62,656 nucleotides of DNA from the NCBI GenBank assembly GCA_046318115.1, contig JBKCVA010000091.1, positions 1-62,656 of the forward strand, written 5' to 3'. The notes under the pieces are model-generated. The model saw only the letters and a list, made by a program, of their open reading frames with translations, was not told the DNA's origin and did not search any database. Made by a program: the position numbers and the translations under genes. This document shows positions 35,069 to 43,809 of this stretch, one piece after another (positions within the stretch are counted from its first letter, which is position 1; every line of letters begins with the position of its first letter). The DNA comes from Aquimonas sp046318115 (GTDB lineage: Bacteria; Pseudomonadota; Gammaproteobacteria; Xanthomonadales; Xanthomonadaceae).

Positions 35069-36373
35069 ATGCAAGTCTCGGTTGAAAACGTCGGCAAGCT
35101 CGAACGCAAGCTCACCGTCCGCCTCCCGGCGGAGGGATTGCAGTCGCAGGTTTCCTCCCGTCTGCGCGAGCTCGGTCGAACCGTGCGTCTGGCGGGCTTC
35201 CGTCCTGGCAAGGTGCCGGCGAAGGTGATCGAGCAGCGTTTCGGCGCGCAGGTGCGCGCTGAGGCGCTTGGAGAGGTGATTCGCCGCGGCTTCTCCGAAG
35301 CCGTCGAGCAGGAGAAGCTGCGCCCGGCCGTGGCGCCGAACATCGAAGCGACGTCCACCGGCGAAGATGGCGAAGTGGCATTCGTGGCCACCTTTGAGGT
35401 CATGCCCGAGATCGGCACGATCGACGTCTCCGGCCTCAAGATCGAGAAGCCGGTGTCCAGCGTCGAGGAGGCCGACGTTGACCGCATGATCGAAACGCTG
35501 CGGCTGCAGCGCCGCACCTGGACGCCGGTCGAGCGCGCCGGACAGGCGGGCGACATGGTGATGTTCGAGTCCAGCGCCAGCACCGACGCCGGCCGCGTGC
35601 CTGCCGAGGGCGTCGAGCGCGCTGGCACCATCGTTGGTTCTGGTGCGATCCTGCCGGCGCTGGAAGACAAGCTGATCGGTCTGGCAGCGGGCCAGACCTC
35701 AGAGTTCGAGGTCGAGTTTCCTGCGGACTATCGCGCCACGGCCCTCGCCGGCCAGACGGCAAAAATGAGCGTGAAGATCGTCCGCGTGTCGGAGCCCAAG
35801 CTGCCTGAGATCGACGCGGAGTTCATCCGCAGCTTCGGTGTGGCTGAGGCGGACGTCGATAGCTTCCGCCGCGAAGTGCGCGCCAATCTCGAGCGCGAGC
35901 TCAAGGGCGCGCTGATGGCCCGCCTGAAGACCCACGTCGTCGAGAAGCTGCTGGCTGCTCACGCCGACCTCGAGCTGCCCTCGCGCATGGTCGAGTCTGA
36001 GGCCCAGGCTCTGGCGCGGCAGGCCGAACAGCAGGCGGCCCAGCAGGGCAACCCCGGAGCAAAGGTTGATGCAGCCCTGTTCCTGGACACGGCCAAGCGC
36101 CGCGTTGCTGCCGCCTTGCTGCTGGGCGAGTTGGCTCGCCAGAATGAAATCCGCCTTGATGCTCGGCGCCTGAGCGAGACCCTCAACCTGATCGCCTCGA
36201 CCTACGAGGATCCGAGCGAGGTGGTTGAACTCTATCGCCGCGAACCCCAACTCATGCAGGGCTTGCAGAGCCGTGTCATCGAGGACCAGGTGATCGACTG
36301 GATCGCCGATCACGCCGACCTCACCGAGCAGAAGCTGGACTTCCAGGACGTGATGCGCCCGATGGCGGCCTGA
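35069..36373 (+). CDS. tig: Trigger factor (ribosome-associated chaperone/prolyl isomerase)
   Basis: This 434-residue chaperone binds near the ribosome exit tunnel. Its N-terminal ribosome-binding domain (about 1-115) carries the signature region GFRPGKVPAKVIEQRFG. The FKBP-type PPIase domain lies at about 150-240 (RAGQAGDMVMFE onward). The C-terminal helical arms follow. The start ATG giving MQVSVENVGKLERKLTV is the family N-terminus, preceded by AGGAG. The frame extends upstream without merit. It heads the tig-clpP-clpX-lon protein-quality block and has its own terminator. Confidence 0.97.
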   Translation: MQVSVENVGKLERKLTVRLPAEGLQSQVSSRLRELGRTVRLAGFRPGKVPAKVIEQRFGAQVRAEALGEVIRRGFSEAVEQEKLRPAVAPNIEATSTGEDGEVAFVATFEVMPEIGTIDVSGLKIEKPVSSVEEADVDRMIETLRLQRRTWTPVERAGQAGDMVMFESSASTDAGRVPAEGVERAGTIVGSGAILPALEDKLIGLAAGQTSEFEVEFPADYRATALAGQTAKMSVKIVRVSEPKLPEIDAEFIRSFGVAEADVDSFRREVRANLERELKGALMARLKTHVVEKLLAAHADLELPSRMVESEAQALARQAEQQAAQQGNPGAKVDAALFLDTAKRRVAAALLLGELARQNEIRLDARRLSETLNLIASTYEDPSEVVELYRREPQLMQGLQSRVIEDQVIDWIADHADLTEQKLDFQDVMRPMAA

Positions 36374-36392
36374 TCGCCCGGGGCTTGCGACT

Positions 36393-36431
36393 GAAACGGC
36401 CGCCGCGCTTCGCAGGCGGCCGTTTCGTTTT
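36393..36431 (+). terminator. rho-independent terminator after tig
   Basis: GAAACGGCCGCC (36393-36404) pairs with GGCGGCCGTTTC (36415-36426), followed by GTTTT. It lies 20 bases after the trigger factor stop codon. Confidence 0.8.
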
Positions 36432-36486
36432 CGGCTACGCTCATTCATCCCATTCATCGACTGCGCCAAGCACAAGGACGCAACCC

Positions 36487-37107
36487 ATGAGCATCACCAA
36501 CCTCAATCTGGTCCCGATGGTGGTCGAGCAGACCAGCCGCGGCGAGCGCGCGTACGACATCTACAGCCGTCTGCTGAAGGAACGGGTGATTTTCCTCGTC
36601 GGTCCGATCGACGACCATATGGCCAACGTGGTGGTGGCCCAGCTGCTGTTTCTCGAGTCTGAGAACCCGGACAAGGACATCCACCTCTACATCAACAGCC
36701 CCGGTGGCGTGGTCACTGCCGGTATGGCCATCTACGACACCATGCAGTACATCAAGCCTGACGTAAGCACCATGTGCATCGGTCAGGCGGCGAGCATGGG
36801 GGCGCTGCTACTCGCCGCAGGGCAGGCCGGAAAGCGCTACGCGCTGCCGCATTCGCGAGTCATGATCCATCAGCCGCTGGGCGGCTATCAGGGCCAGGCG
36901 AGCGATATCGAGATTCACACCCGCGAAATCCTCACCATTCGCGACCGTCTCAACAAGATCCTTGCCCATCACACCGGCCAGCCGGTCGAGCAGATCGCCC
37001 GTGACACGGATCGCGACAACTTCCTGTCCGCCACCCAGGCGCGGGATTACGGACTCATCGACGCGGTGCTCGAGCGTCGCTCGGAAGAAACCGTCAAGGC
37101 GGGCTGA
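36487..37107 (+). CDS. clpP: ATP-dependent Clp protease proteolytic subunit
   Basis: This 206-residue serine protease forms the two-ring ClpP chamber that degrades substrates fed by ClpX or ClpA. The catalytic triad is S103 (GQAASMGALLL), H128 (SRVMIHQP) and D177 (TDRDNFL). The N-terminal propeptide of about a dozen residues resembles that of E. coli. The ATG at 36487 fits the family length. clpX follows after 225 bases, leaving room for a separate promoter. Confidence 0.97.
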   Translation: MSITNLNLVPMVVEQTSRGERAYDIYSRLLKERVIFLVGPIDDHMANVVVAQLLFLESENPDKDIHLYINSPGGVVTAGMAIYDTMQYIKPDVSTMCIGQAASMGALLLAAGQAGKRYALPHSRVMIHQPLGGYQGQASDIEIHTREILTIRDRLNKILAHHTGQPVEQIARDTDRDNFLSATQARDYGLIDAVLERRSEETVKAG

Positions 37108-37332
37108 GGCCGTAAGGCTGCAGGCGGGTGGCTGGAGCCGGCCAAGCGGCCGGCGCCGGGGCTTGCTGGGCGCTGTGCTATCCTCCGGGCACTGGTCGTC
37201 CGTTGAGGGCTCTAGGCCCTGCGGTTTCCTGCAAGATATTGAAAATGCTGCATTTCGGGGCGCATCGATGGGCGCATCCGGGGGGCGAAGAGGCCTCCGC
37301 TGCATCTCACAGGTCCATCGGGACAAAGACGA

Positions 37333-38619
37333 ATGAGCGACGAGCGACAGGGCAGGGCGGGCGAAGGCGGCAAGATTCTCTACTGCTCCTTCTGCGGCAA
37401 GAGCCAGCACGAGGTCCGCAAGCTGATCGCCGGCCCCAGCGTGTTCATCTGCGATGAATGCGTGGAGCTGTGCAACGACATCATCCGCGAGGAGTTGGAG
37501 GAGAAGAGTGCCAGTACGCGCAGCCATCTTCCCAAGCCGCGCGAAATCATGGAGGCCCTCGACCAGTACGTGGTCGGTCAGGCTCGCGCCAAGCGCACGC
37601 TGGCGGTAGCGGTCTACAACCACTACAAGCGCGTTGAAAGCAGGTCCCGGAACGATGAGGTGGAGCTGTCGAAGTCGAACATCCTCTTGATCGGCCCTAC
37701 CGGGTCGGGCAAGACCCTGCTGGCCGAAACGCTGGCGCGCCTGCTCAACGTGCCTTTTACGATTGCCGATGCGACCACGCTGACCGAAGCTGGCTATGTC
37801 GGTGAGGACGTCGAGAACATCATCCAGAAGCTGCTGCAGAAGTGCGACTACGACGTCGAGAAAGCGCAGACCGGCATCGTTTACATCGATGAGATCGACA
37901 AGATCTCGCGGAAGAGCGAGAATCCGTCGATCACCCGAGACGTATCCGGCGAAGGCGTCCAGCAGGCCCTGCTGAAGCTGATCGAAGGCACGGTGGCTTC
38001 GGTGCCGCCGCAGGGCGGGCGCAAGCATCCCCAGCAGGAGTTCCTGCAGGTCGACACGCGCAACATTCTGTTCATCTGCGGCGGTGCCTTCGCTGGACTT
38101 GAGAAGGTCATCCAGCAGCGCTCATTGGACAATTCGGGCATCGGCTTTGGCGCCAACGTCCGTAGCAAGGACCAGAAGCCCAATGTCGGTCGCCTGTTGG
38201 CGGACGTGGAGCCCGAGGACCTGATCAAGTTCGGACTGATTCCCGAGTTCGTCGGTCGTCTGCCCGTGCTGGCCACGTTGGAGGAACTCGACGAAGCGGC
38301 CCTGGTGCGCATCCTGACCGAACCCAAGAATGCGATCACCAAGCAGTTCAAGCGCCTGTTCGAACTGGAAGGCGTGGAGCTCGAGTTCCGCCCGGATGCG
38401 CTCACCGCCGTCGCCCGCAAGGCGCTGGCTCGAAAGACCGGCGCGCGTGGCCTGCGAACAATCCTCGAACAGGTTCTGCTCGACACCATGTTCGAGCTGC
38501 CCTCCATGGAGAACGTGAGCAAGGTCGTGGTGGACGAAAGTGTGATCAACAACCAGTCCGAGCCTTTCATCATCTACGAGAACACGGCGCGGGTGCCAGC
38601 CAAGGCGGCCTCCGAGTAG
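37333..38619 (+). CDS. clpX: Clp protease ATP-binding subunit ClpX
   Basis: This 428-residue AAA+ unfoldase has an N-terminal C4 zinc finger (YCSFCGKSQHEVRKL and FICDECVELC), Walker A GPTGSGKT, Walker B IVYIDEIDKI and pore-loop/RKH-type elements. It contains the IGF-like loop that docks to ClpP. It unfolds tagged proteins and delivers them to ClpP. It is followed by a strong terminator, so lon is read separately. Confidence 0.97.
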   Translation: MSDERQGRAGEGGKILYCSFCGKSQHEVRKLIAGPSVFICDECVELCNDIIREELEEKSASTRSHLPKPREIMEALDQYVVGQARAKRTLAVAVYNHYKRVESRSRNDEVELSKSNILLIGPTGSGKTLLAETLARLLNVPFTIADATTLTEAGYVGEDVENIIQKLLQKCDYDVEKAQTGIVYIDEIDKISRKSENPSITRDVSGEGVQQALLKLIEGTVASVPPQGGRKHPQQEFLQVDTRNILFICGGAFAGLEKVIQQRSLDNSGIGFGANVRSKDQKPNVGRLLADVEPEDLIKFGLIPEFVGRLPVLATLEELDEAALVRILTEPKNAITKQFKRLFELEGVELEFRPDALTAVARKALARKTGARGLRTILEQVLLDTMFELPSMENVSKVVVDESVINNQSEPFIIYENTARVPAKAASE

Positions 38620-38645
38620 TCCGTTCTGGGCGCGTTCGTGATGCA

Positions 38646-38676
38646 GGCCCCCGCGGCGCGTCCGCGGGGGCCTTTT
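38646..38676 (+). terminator. rho-independent terminator after clpX
   Basis: GGCCCCCGCGG (38646-38656) pairs perfectly with CCGCGGGGGCC (38662-38672), followed by TTTT. It begins 27 bases after the clpX stop. Confidence 0.85.
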
Positions 38677-38876
38677 CGTCTCAGACGCATGAGGATTTGG
38701 CGCGAGAGACACACCACTGAGCGTGGTTCAGGTAGTTGCGGTCGGGTTCTTGCATGCTGCCTTGGAGGGAGTCACCGGTCATCCGATGTCGCCCTTGCAA
38801 GACGCCGCTTCGCCCGCATGTGTCAGTCCAATGGGCCGCGTGCGCTGTCGCCGATGGCCGTCCAAAGGAGAATTCC

Positions 38877-41384
38877 ATGAGCGATGCCCCTGTCACCGCG
38901 CGCGTCGAGTTGCCCGTGCTTCCGCTGCGTGACGTCGTCGTTTATCCGCATATGGTCATCCCGCTGTTCGTCGGCCGAGAGAAGTCGATGCTGGCGCTCG
39001 AAGCCGCCATGGCCGGTGACAAGCAGATCCTGCTGGTGGCGCAGAAAGCCGCCGATATCGACGACCCCACGCCGGGTGATCTCTACGGCATGGGCACGCT
39101 TGCACAGGTCTTGCAGTTGTTGAAGCTCCCCGATGGCACCGTGAAGGTTCTGGTCGAGGGCGTTGCGCGCGCACGCGTGGATCGGGTCGATCAGCGCGAG
39201 GGCGCGCTGTATGCGCGCGCCGAGGTGGTTGACTCGGTCCGTGACCGCGATGCCCGCGAGCTTGGCGTCATCCAGCAGTCGCTGCTGTCGCAGTTCGAGC
39301 AGTACGTGAAGTCGAACCGCAAGATCCCGCCGGAGCTGCTGTCCACTCTCGGTGGGATCGACGATACCTGCAGGCTTGCCGATACCGTCGCCGCCCATCT
39401 CGGCGTTCGGCTATCCGAGAAGCAGAACCTGCTGGAGGCCTTGGAGATCGGTCGTCGTATGGAACTCCTGATCGGCCTGGTTGAGGGCGAGATCGATGTC
39501 CAGCAGATCGAAAAGCGCATCCGCGGTCGGGTCAAGTCGCAGATGGAGAAGAGCCAGCGGGAGTACTACCTCAACGAGCAGATGAAGGCCATCCAGAAGG
39601 AGTTGGGTGAGCTGGACGATGCGCCAAACGAGATCGAGGAGATCGCTCGCAAGATCGCCGCTGCCGGCATGCCCAAGGAGGTCGAGACGAAGGCGCGAGC
39701 TGAGTTGAACAAGCTCAAGCAGATGTCGCCGATGTCCGCCGAAGCGACCGTCGTCCGCAACTACATCGACTGGATGGTGGGCGCACCCTGGAAGCTCCGC
39801 ACGCGCGTCCGGCGCGACCTGCGCAGCGCCCAGCAGGTACTCGATGCTGATCACTACGGTCTGGAGAAGGTCAAAGAGCGCATCCTCGAGTACCTCGCCG
39901 TGCAGCAGCGCGTGCGCACGATGAAGGCGCCGATTCTTTGCCTCGTCGGACCCCCTGGCGTCGGAAAGACCTCGCTGGGACAGTCGATCGCCAAAGCAAC
40001 TAACCGGAAATTCGTGCGCATGAGCCTGGGCGGCGTGCGCGACGAGGCGGAGATCCGCGGTCACCGCCGCACCTATATCGGCTCCATGCCAGGTCGCATC
40101 ATCCAGAACCTGTCGAAGGTGAAGAGTCGCAACCCTCTGTTCGTGCTCGACGAGATCGACAAGATGAGCATGGACTTCCGCGGTGACCCCAGCTCGGCGC
40201 TGCTGGAAGTGCTGGACCCCGAGCAGAACAGCGCGTTTGCCGACCACTACCTCGAGGTTGACTTCGACCTTTCCGAGGTGATGTTTGTCGCGACTGCGAA
40301 CTCTCTGAGTATTCCGGGACCGCTGCTGGATCGCATGGAGGTGATCCGCATCCCCGGCTACACCGAGGATGAAAAGCTCAGCATCGCCCAGCGCTACCTA
40401 CTGCCGAAGCAGATCAAGGCCAACGGCCTGAAGCCTTCAGAGCTCGGCGTTGATGTCGAAGCCCTGCGTGCGGTGGTCCGCTACTACACGCGCGAATCGG
40501 GCGTGCGCAATCTCGAGCGTGAGATCTCCAAGATCTGCCGCAAGGTCGTGAAGGCACTGCTGTTGCAGCCCGCGCAGTCGAAGGCTGCGCCGGCCAAGAC
40601 GAGCAAGACCCGCAAGTTGCCCAAGCTCCGTCCTGCCAAGGACGGTGTGCAGGTCACGGTCGACAATCTGGGCGACTACCTTGGCGTCCGTCGTTTCGAC
40701 TTCGGCCGCGCTGAAAAGGACAACGAGATTGGCCTCGTGACTGGCCTGGCCTGGACCGAGGTCGGCGGCGACCTGCTGCAGATTGAAGCCACGGTGGTGC
40801 CAGGCAAGGGCAACCTCATTCACACCGGCCAGCTCGGTGACGTCATGCAGGAGTCGATCAAGGCCGCGCAGAGCGTGGTGCGTTCGCGCGCCGATCGGCT
40901 TGGGCTTGATCCCGAGTTCTACCAGAAGCTTGATATCCACGTGCACGTCCCCGAGGGAGCCACGCCAAAGGACGGTCCCAGTGCCGGCATTGCCATGTGC
41001 ACGGCGCTGGTGTCGGTGCTGACGCGCGTGCCGATCCGGTCCGATGTCGCGATGACGGGCGAAATCACCCTGCGCGGACGCGTGCTCCCGATCGGCGGGC
41101 TCAAGGAGAAGCTGCTCGCAGCGCTGCGCGGCGGTGTTCGCACAGTGGTGATCCCGGAGGAGAACGCCAAGGATCTTGCTGACATTCCCTCCAACGTCAC
41201 GGTGGGTCTCGATATCCGCCCGGTGCGCTGGATCGACGAGGTGTTGGACATCGCGCTTGAACGGCCTGTCGTCGCCCAGGCGAAGCCTTCGTCGAGCCTT
41301 GCCCGTGCTTCGCGCAAGCCAGCAAAGGTGACGAAACCGGTGGCGCGACGCCGGGTCGGTGAGAAGGCGCGACAACCCCACTGA
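38877..41384 (+). CDS. lon: ATP-dependent protease Lon
   Basis: This 835-residue AAA+ serine protease degrades misfolded and regulatory proteins in the cytoplasm. The N-terminal LON substrate domain is PVLPLRDVVVYPHMVIPLFV. Walker A GPPGVGKT is near residue 358 and Walker B is LFVLDEIDK. The protease domain has DGPSAGIA with S702 and K745 in GGLKEKLLAA, the Ser-Lys dyad. The C-terminus carries an extra basic tail of about 35 residues. I chose the ATG at 38877 because of an excellent AAAGGAG just upstream. The open frame further back lacks support. Confidence 0.97.
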   Translation: MSDAPVTARVELPVLPLRDVVVYPHMVIPLFVGREKSMLALEAAMAGDKQILLVAQKAADIDDPTPGDLYGMGTLAQVLQLLKLPDGTVKVLVEGVARARVDRVDQREGALYARAEVVDSVRDRDARELGVIQQSLLSQFEQYVKSNRKIPPELLSTLGGIDDTCRLADTVAAHLGVRLSEKQNLLEALEIGRRMELLIGLVEGEIDVQQIEKRIRGRVKSQMEKSQREYYLNEQMKAIQKELGELDDAPNEIEEIARKIAAAGMPKEVETKARAELNKLKQMSPMSAEATVVRNYIDWMVGAPWKLRTRVRRDLRSAQQVLDADHYGLEKVKERILEYLAVQQRVRTMKAPILCLVGPPGVGKTSLGQSIAKATNRKFVRMSLGGVRDEAEIRGHRRTYIGSMPGRIIQNLSKVKSRNPLFVLDEIDKMSMDFRGDPSSALLEVLDPEQNSAFADHYLEVDFDLSEVMFVATANSLSIPGPLLDRMEVIRIPGYTEDEKLSIAQRYLLPKQIKANGLKPSELGVDVEALRAVVRYYTRESGVRNLEREISKICRKVVKALLLQPAQSKAAPAKTSKTRKLPKLRPAKDGVQVTVDNLGDYLGVRRFDFGRAEKDNEIGLVTGLAWTEVGGDLLQIEATVVPGKGNLIHTGQLGDVMQESIKAAQSVVRSRADRLGLDPEFYQKLDIHVHVPEGATPKDGPSAGIAMCTALVSVLTRVPIRSDVAMTGEITLRGRVLPIGGLKEKLLAALRGGVRTVVIPEENAKDLADIPSNVTVGLDIRPVRWIDEVLDIALERPVVAQAKPSSSLARASRKPAKVTKPVARRRVGEKARQPH

Positions 41385-41390
41385 ACGGGC

Positions 41391-41419
41391 TTTTCAGGTG
41401 TCCATCGATCCTGTATGCT
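41391..41419 (+). promoter_or_regulatory. Weak candidate promoter of tRNA-Val
   Basis: TTTTCA (41391-41396) and TATGCT (41414-41419) are 17 bases apart and lie 14 bases before tRNA-Val. The -35 match is poor, and readthrough from lon is an alternative. Confidence 0.35.
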
Positions 41420-41432
41420 GTCGAACTCTCGC

Positions 41433-41507
41433 GGGTGCTTAGCTCAGTGGTAGAGCGTCTCCCTTACAAGGAGAGGGTCGGGGGTTCGAAACCCTCAGCA
41501 CCCACCA
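41433..41507 (+). tRNA. tRNA-Val (anticodon TAC)
   Basis: The acceptor GGGTGCT pairs with AGCACCC. The anticodon loop is CTTACAA. The T arm has TTCGAAA. CCA is encoded. It lies between lon and ppiD, where Val and Asp tRNAs are common in this order. Confidence 0.96.
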
Positions 41508-41541
41508 CAGTTCAAGCATCCCGACGCTGTCAAAAAAGTAG

Positions 41542-41570
41542 TAGACAGCGGTAAAGTTGACCAGCATAAT
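41542..41570 (+). promoter_or_regulatory. Promoter of tRNA-Asp
   Basis: TAGACA (41542-41547) and CATAAT (41565-41570) are 17 bases apart. The discriminator that follows is G/C-rich (GCTGGGC), the type associated with stringent control of stable RNA promoters. Transcription would start about eight bases before the tRNA. The -10 lies inside a near-palindrome, CCAGCATAATGCTGG. Confidence 0.65.
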
Positions 41571-41584
41571 GCTGGGCTTAGCGC

Positions 41585-41661
41585 GGAGTGGTAGTTCAGT
41601 CGGTTAGAATACCGGCCTGTCACGCCGGGGGTCGCGGGTTCGAGTCCCGTCCACTCCGCCA
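41585..41661 (+). tRNA. tRNA-Asp (anticodon GTC)
   Basis: The acceptor GGAGTGG pairs with CCACTCC, the discriminator is G, and CCA is encoded. The anticodon loop CTGTCAC carries GTC. The body is nearly the same as that of E. coli tRNA-Asp. Confidence 0.96.
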
Positions 41662-41667
41662 TCTCTT

Positions 41668-41699
41668 CAAGGGCGCCCGCGTGGCGCCCTTGTTTTTTT
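41668..41699 (+). terminator. rho-independent terminator after tRNA-Asp
   Basis: CAAGGGCGCC (41668-41677) pairs with GGCGCCCTTG (41683-41692), followed by seven T residues. It begins seven bases after the tRNA. Confidence 0.88.
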
Positions 41700-41747
41700 C
41701 CGGGTACGGATGTCCCGTGCCCGCCACCCGAGCACGGTCGAATTCGC

Positions 41748-43661
41748 ATGCTGCAGACACTGCGTGAGAAAACCACCGGCTGGGTCGCCGTCGTCATCGT
41801 CGGTGCACTCGCCATCCCCTTCGCCTTCGTGGGTATCGAGAATTACCGAGCCCAGTCGATCGCCGACTACGTCGCCAAGGTCGGCGAGATCGAGATCAGC
41901 CGGGATGACTTCACGCGTCGCTTTGAGGCCTACGTCCAGCGCGCCCAAGGAATGATGGGGGAGTCCTTCCAGCGCTCGTTGGTCGATACGCCAGAAGCTC
42001 GGCGGCAGGTCCTTGACCAGATGATCGATGAAGCGCTGTATCGCACGGCGGCCATCGAAATGGGGCTCAAGGTCACTGCGGAGCGCCTGCAGGACGAGAT
42101 CAGGTCAATCCCTGCGTTGCAGGTGGCGGGGCAGTTCAGCCCGGAGCTTTACCGCGATCTCCTGGCCCGCGAGCGGCTCACTGCCACCGGTCTTGAGCAG
42201 TTGCTCGCGCGCGATATCGAGGCCTCCTTCCTGCCCGAGGGACTGACCCGCAGTGCTCTGGTCACGCCCGCTTATGTCGATGGCTACCTCGCCCTCCGCG
42301 ATCAGAAGCGCAGCTTCAGCTACCTCGAACTACCTGCACCTGCGCTCACGGAAACCCCCGACGAAGCGGCCCTGCGGGCTCACTACGACGAAAACACCGA
42401 TCGCTATCGCAGCGAAGAGACTGTCAGCGTGGAGTACATCGCGCTGGATCCTGCCTCGATCAGCGTGAGCGAAGAGGTCAGCGACGAAAGCCTCCGCGAG
42501 CTGTACACCGAAGCGGGGCGCCGTTTCGTTGAACCCGAGCAGCGGCTGGCCTCGCATATCCTGTTCCGGGTGCCCGCCAATGCGGACGCCGAGACCGAGG
42601 CGCAAGCGCTCTCCAAGGCCGAAGCGGCCGTGGCGCGCGCGCGCGGCGAGGGCGCGGACTTCGCTGCACTGGCGAAAGAGTTGTCGGAAGATCCAGGCTC
42701 CCGTAACGGCGGCGGGGATCTCGGCTGGTTGGAGCGCGGCTTCACCGATGCGGCTTTCGAGGAGGCACTCTTTGCCTTGGCCGCGGGCAGCGTCAGTGAG
42801 CCGGTCAAGTCCGCCGAAGGCTGGCACGTGATCCAGTTGCGCGAGGTGCGCGCCGAGGTCGCCAAGCCTTTTGAGGACGTGCGCGAGGAGCTCCGGGTCG
42901 AGTATGTCGCAGCCGAGCGAGATCGCCAGTTGGGTGAGCTCGCCGGCCGCATGGTCGACCTGCTGCTGAAGGACCCTATGGCTCTCGATGCGACAGCTGC
43001 GGAGCTGGGTGTCGAGCTGAAGACCGCCGGTCCGTTCACGCGTAGTGCCGGCGTCGACGCCGTCAGCAATGACGCAAAGATCCGCGAAGCCGCTTTCTCT
43101 GCAACCGTTCTGGAAGACCGCCTTGTCAGCGACATGATCGAGCTTGCCTCCGGTCAGCGCGTGGCGCTTCGCGTGACCGACCACGCGCCCTCCGAGGTCC
43201 TTCCCTTCGAGGAGGTGCGTACTCGAGTCCTTGCGGAAGTAAGCGAGGCTCGGCTCGCCGACCAGGCGCGCAGCGAAGCCGAGGCCCTTTTGGCCCAGCT
43301 GAAGGCGGGCGAGACTACGCTTGAGGCCTTGGCCGAAGCGCGCAGTCTGGAGCTCAAGACCGGCGACGAACTGGGCCGCAACGCCTTTACCGTCAATCCA
43401 ACCCTGCTGCAGCAGGTGTTTCGGATGAGTTCGCCCGCGGCGGACAGCCCCGCTTGGGGCCAGTTCGATGTGGGCGGAGCGAGCCACGCCTTGGTCAAAC
43501 TCACTAGCGTGCAGCCGGGCGATCCCGCGGGCGTGCCGCAGGCCGAGCGCGACGCGCTGCGAGAGCAGTTGACCCAGGCGATGGGCGATGCGGAGGCACG
43601 CGCCTTGGCGGCCGCCCTGCGTCAGCGCACGCCGATTGTTCTCGCGGAAGATCGGCTGTAA
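41748..43661 (+). CDS. ppiD: Periplasmic chaperone/peptidyl-prolyl isomerase PpiD
   Basis: This 637-residue protein is anchored in the inner membrane by one N-terminal helix (TTGWVAVVIVGALAIPFAFV), with the rest in the periplasm, near the Sec exit. A SurA-type N-terminal domain follows. The parvulin (rotamase) domain spans about 265-355 (RLASHILFRV, DPGSRNGGGDLGWLERG). A second chaperone-like half completes it. In this family the isomerase domain is often inactive and the chaperone role dominates. It follows the tRNAs after lon and ends at its own terminator. Confidence 0.95.
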   Translation: MLQTLREKTTGWVAVVIVGALAIPFAFVGIENYRAQSIADYVAKVGEIEISRDDFTRRFEAYVQRAQGMMGESFQRSLVDTPEARRQVLDQMIDEALYRTAAIEMGLKVTAERLQDEIRSIPALQVAGQFSPELYRDLLARERLTATGLEQLLARDIEASFLPEGLTRSALVTPAYVDGYLALRDQKRSFSYLELPAPALTETPDEAALRAHYDENTDRYRSEETVSVEYIALDPASISVSEEVSDESLRELYTEAGRRFVEPEQRLASHILFRVPANADAETEAQALSKAEAAVARARGEGADFAALAKELSEDPGSRNGGGDLGWLERGFTDAAFEEALFALAAGSVSEPVKSAEGWHVIQLREVRAEVAKPFEDVREELRVEYVAAERDRQLGELAGRMVDLLLKDPMALDATAAELGVELKTAGPFTRSAGVDAVSNDAKIREAAFSATVLEDRLVSDMIELASGQRVALRVTDHAPSEVLPFEEVRTRVLAEVSEARLADQARSEAEALLAQLKAGETTLEALAEARSLELKTGDELGRNAFTVNPTLLQQVFRMSSPAADSPAWGQFDVGGASHALVKLTSVQPGDPAGVPQAERDALREQLTQAMGDAEARALAAALRQRTPIVLAEDRL

Positions 43662-43685
43662 GCCCGAGAGGCACCTCACCCGAAA

Positions 43686-43717
43686 GCAAAGGCCCGCTCT
43701 GGCGGGCCTTTGCTTTT
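43686..43717 (+). terminator. rho-independent terminator after ppiD
   Basis: GCAAAGGCCCGC (43686-43697) pairs perfectly with GCGGGCCTTTGC (43702-43713), followed by TTTT. It may also serve fabI, which converges from the other side. Confidence 0.85.
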
Positions 43718-43809
43718 GCGGCGGTGGTGTTCGAATCGTGCTTTGGCAGACGCGCGTCGAGATGCAGGCGAAGGCGGGGCCCTGGGGTGACGCCCCGCTT
43801 CGCCACCGA

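Noticed and set aside
36487..41384. Sigma32 promoters for clpP and lon
   Set aside because: I looked for CTTGAA-N13-CCCCAT-type boxes upstream of both genes and found only weak partial matches, so none is claimed.
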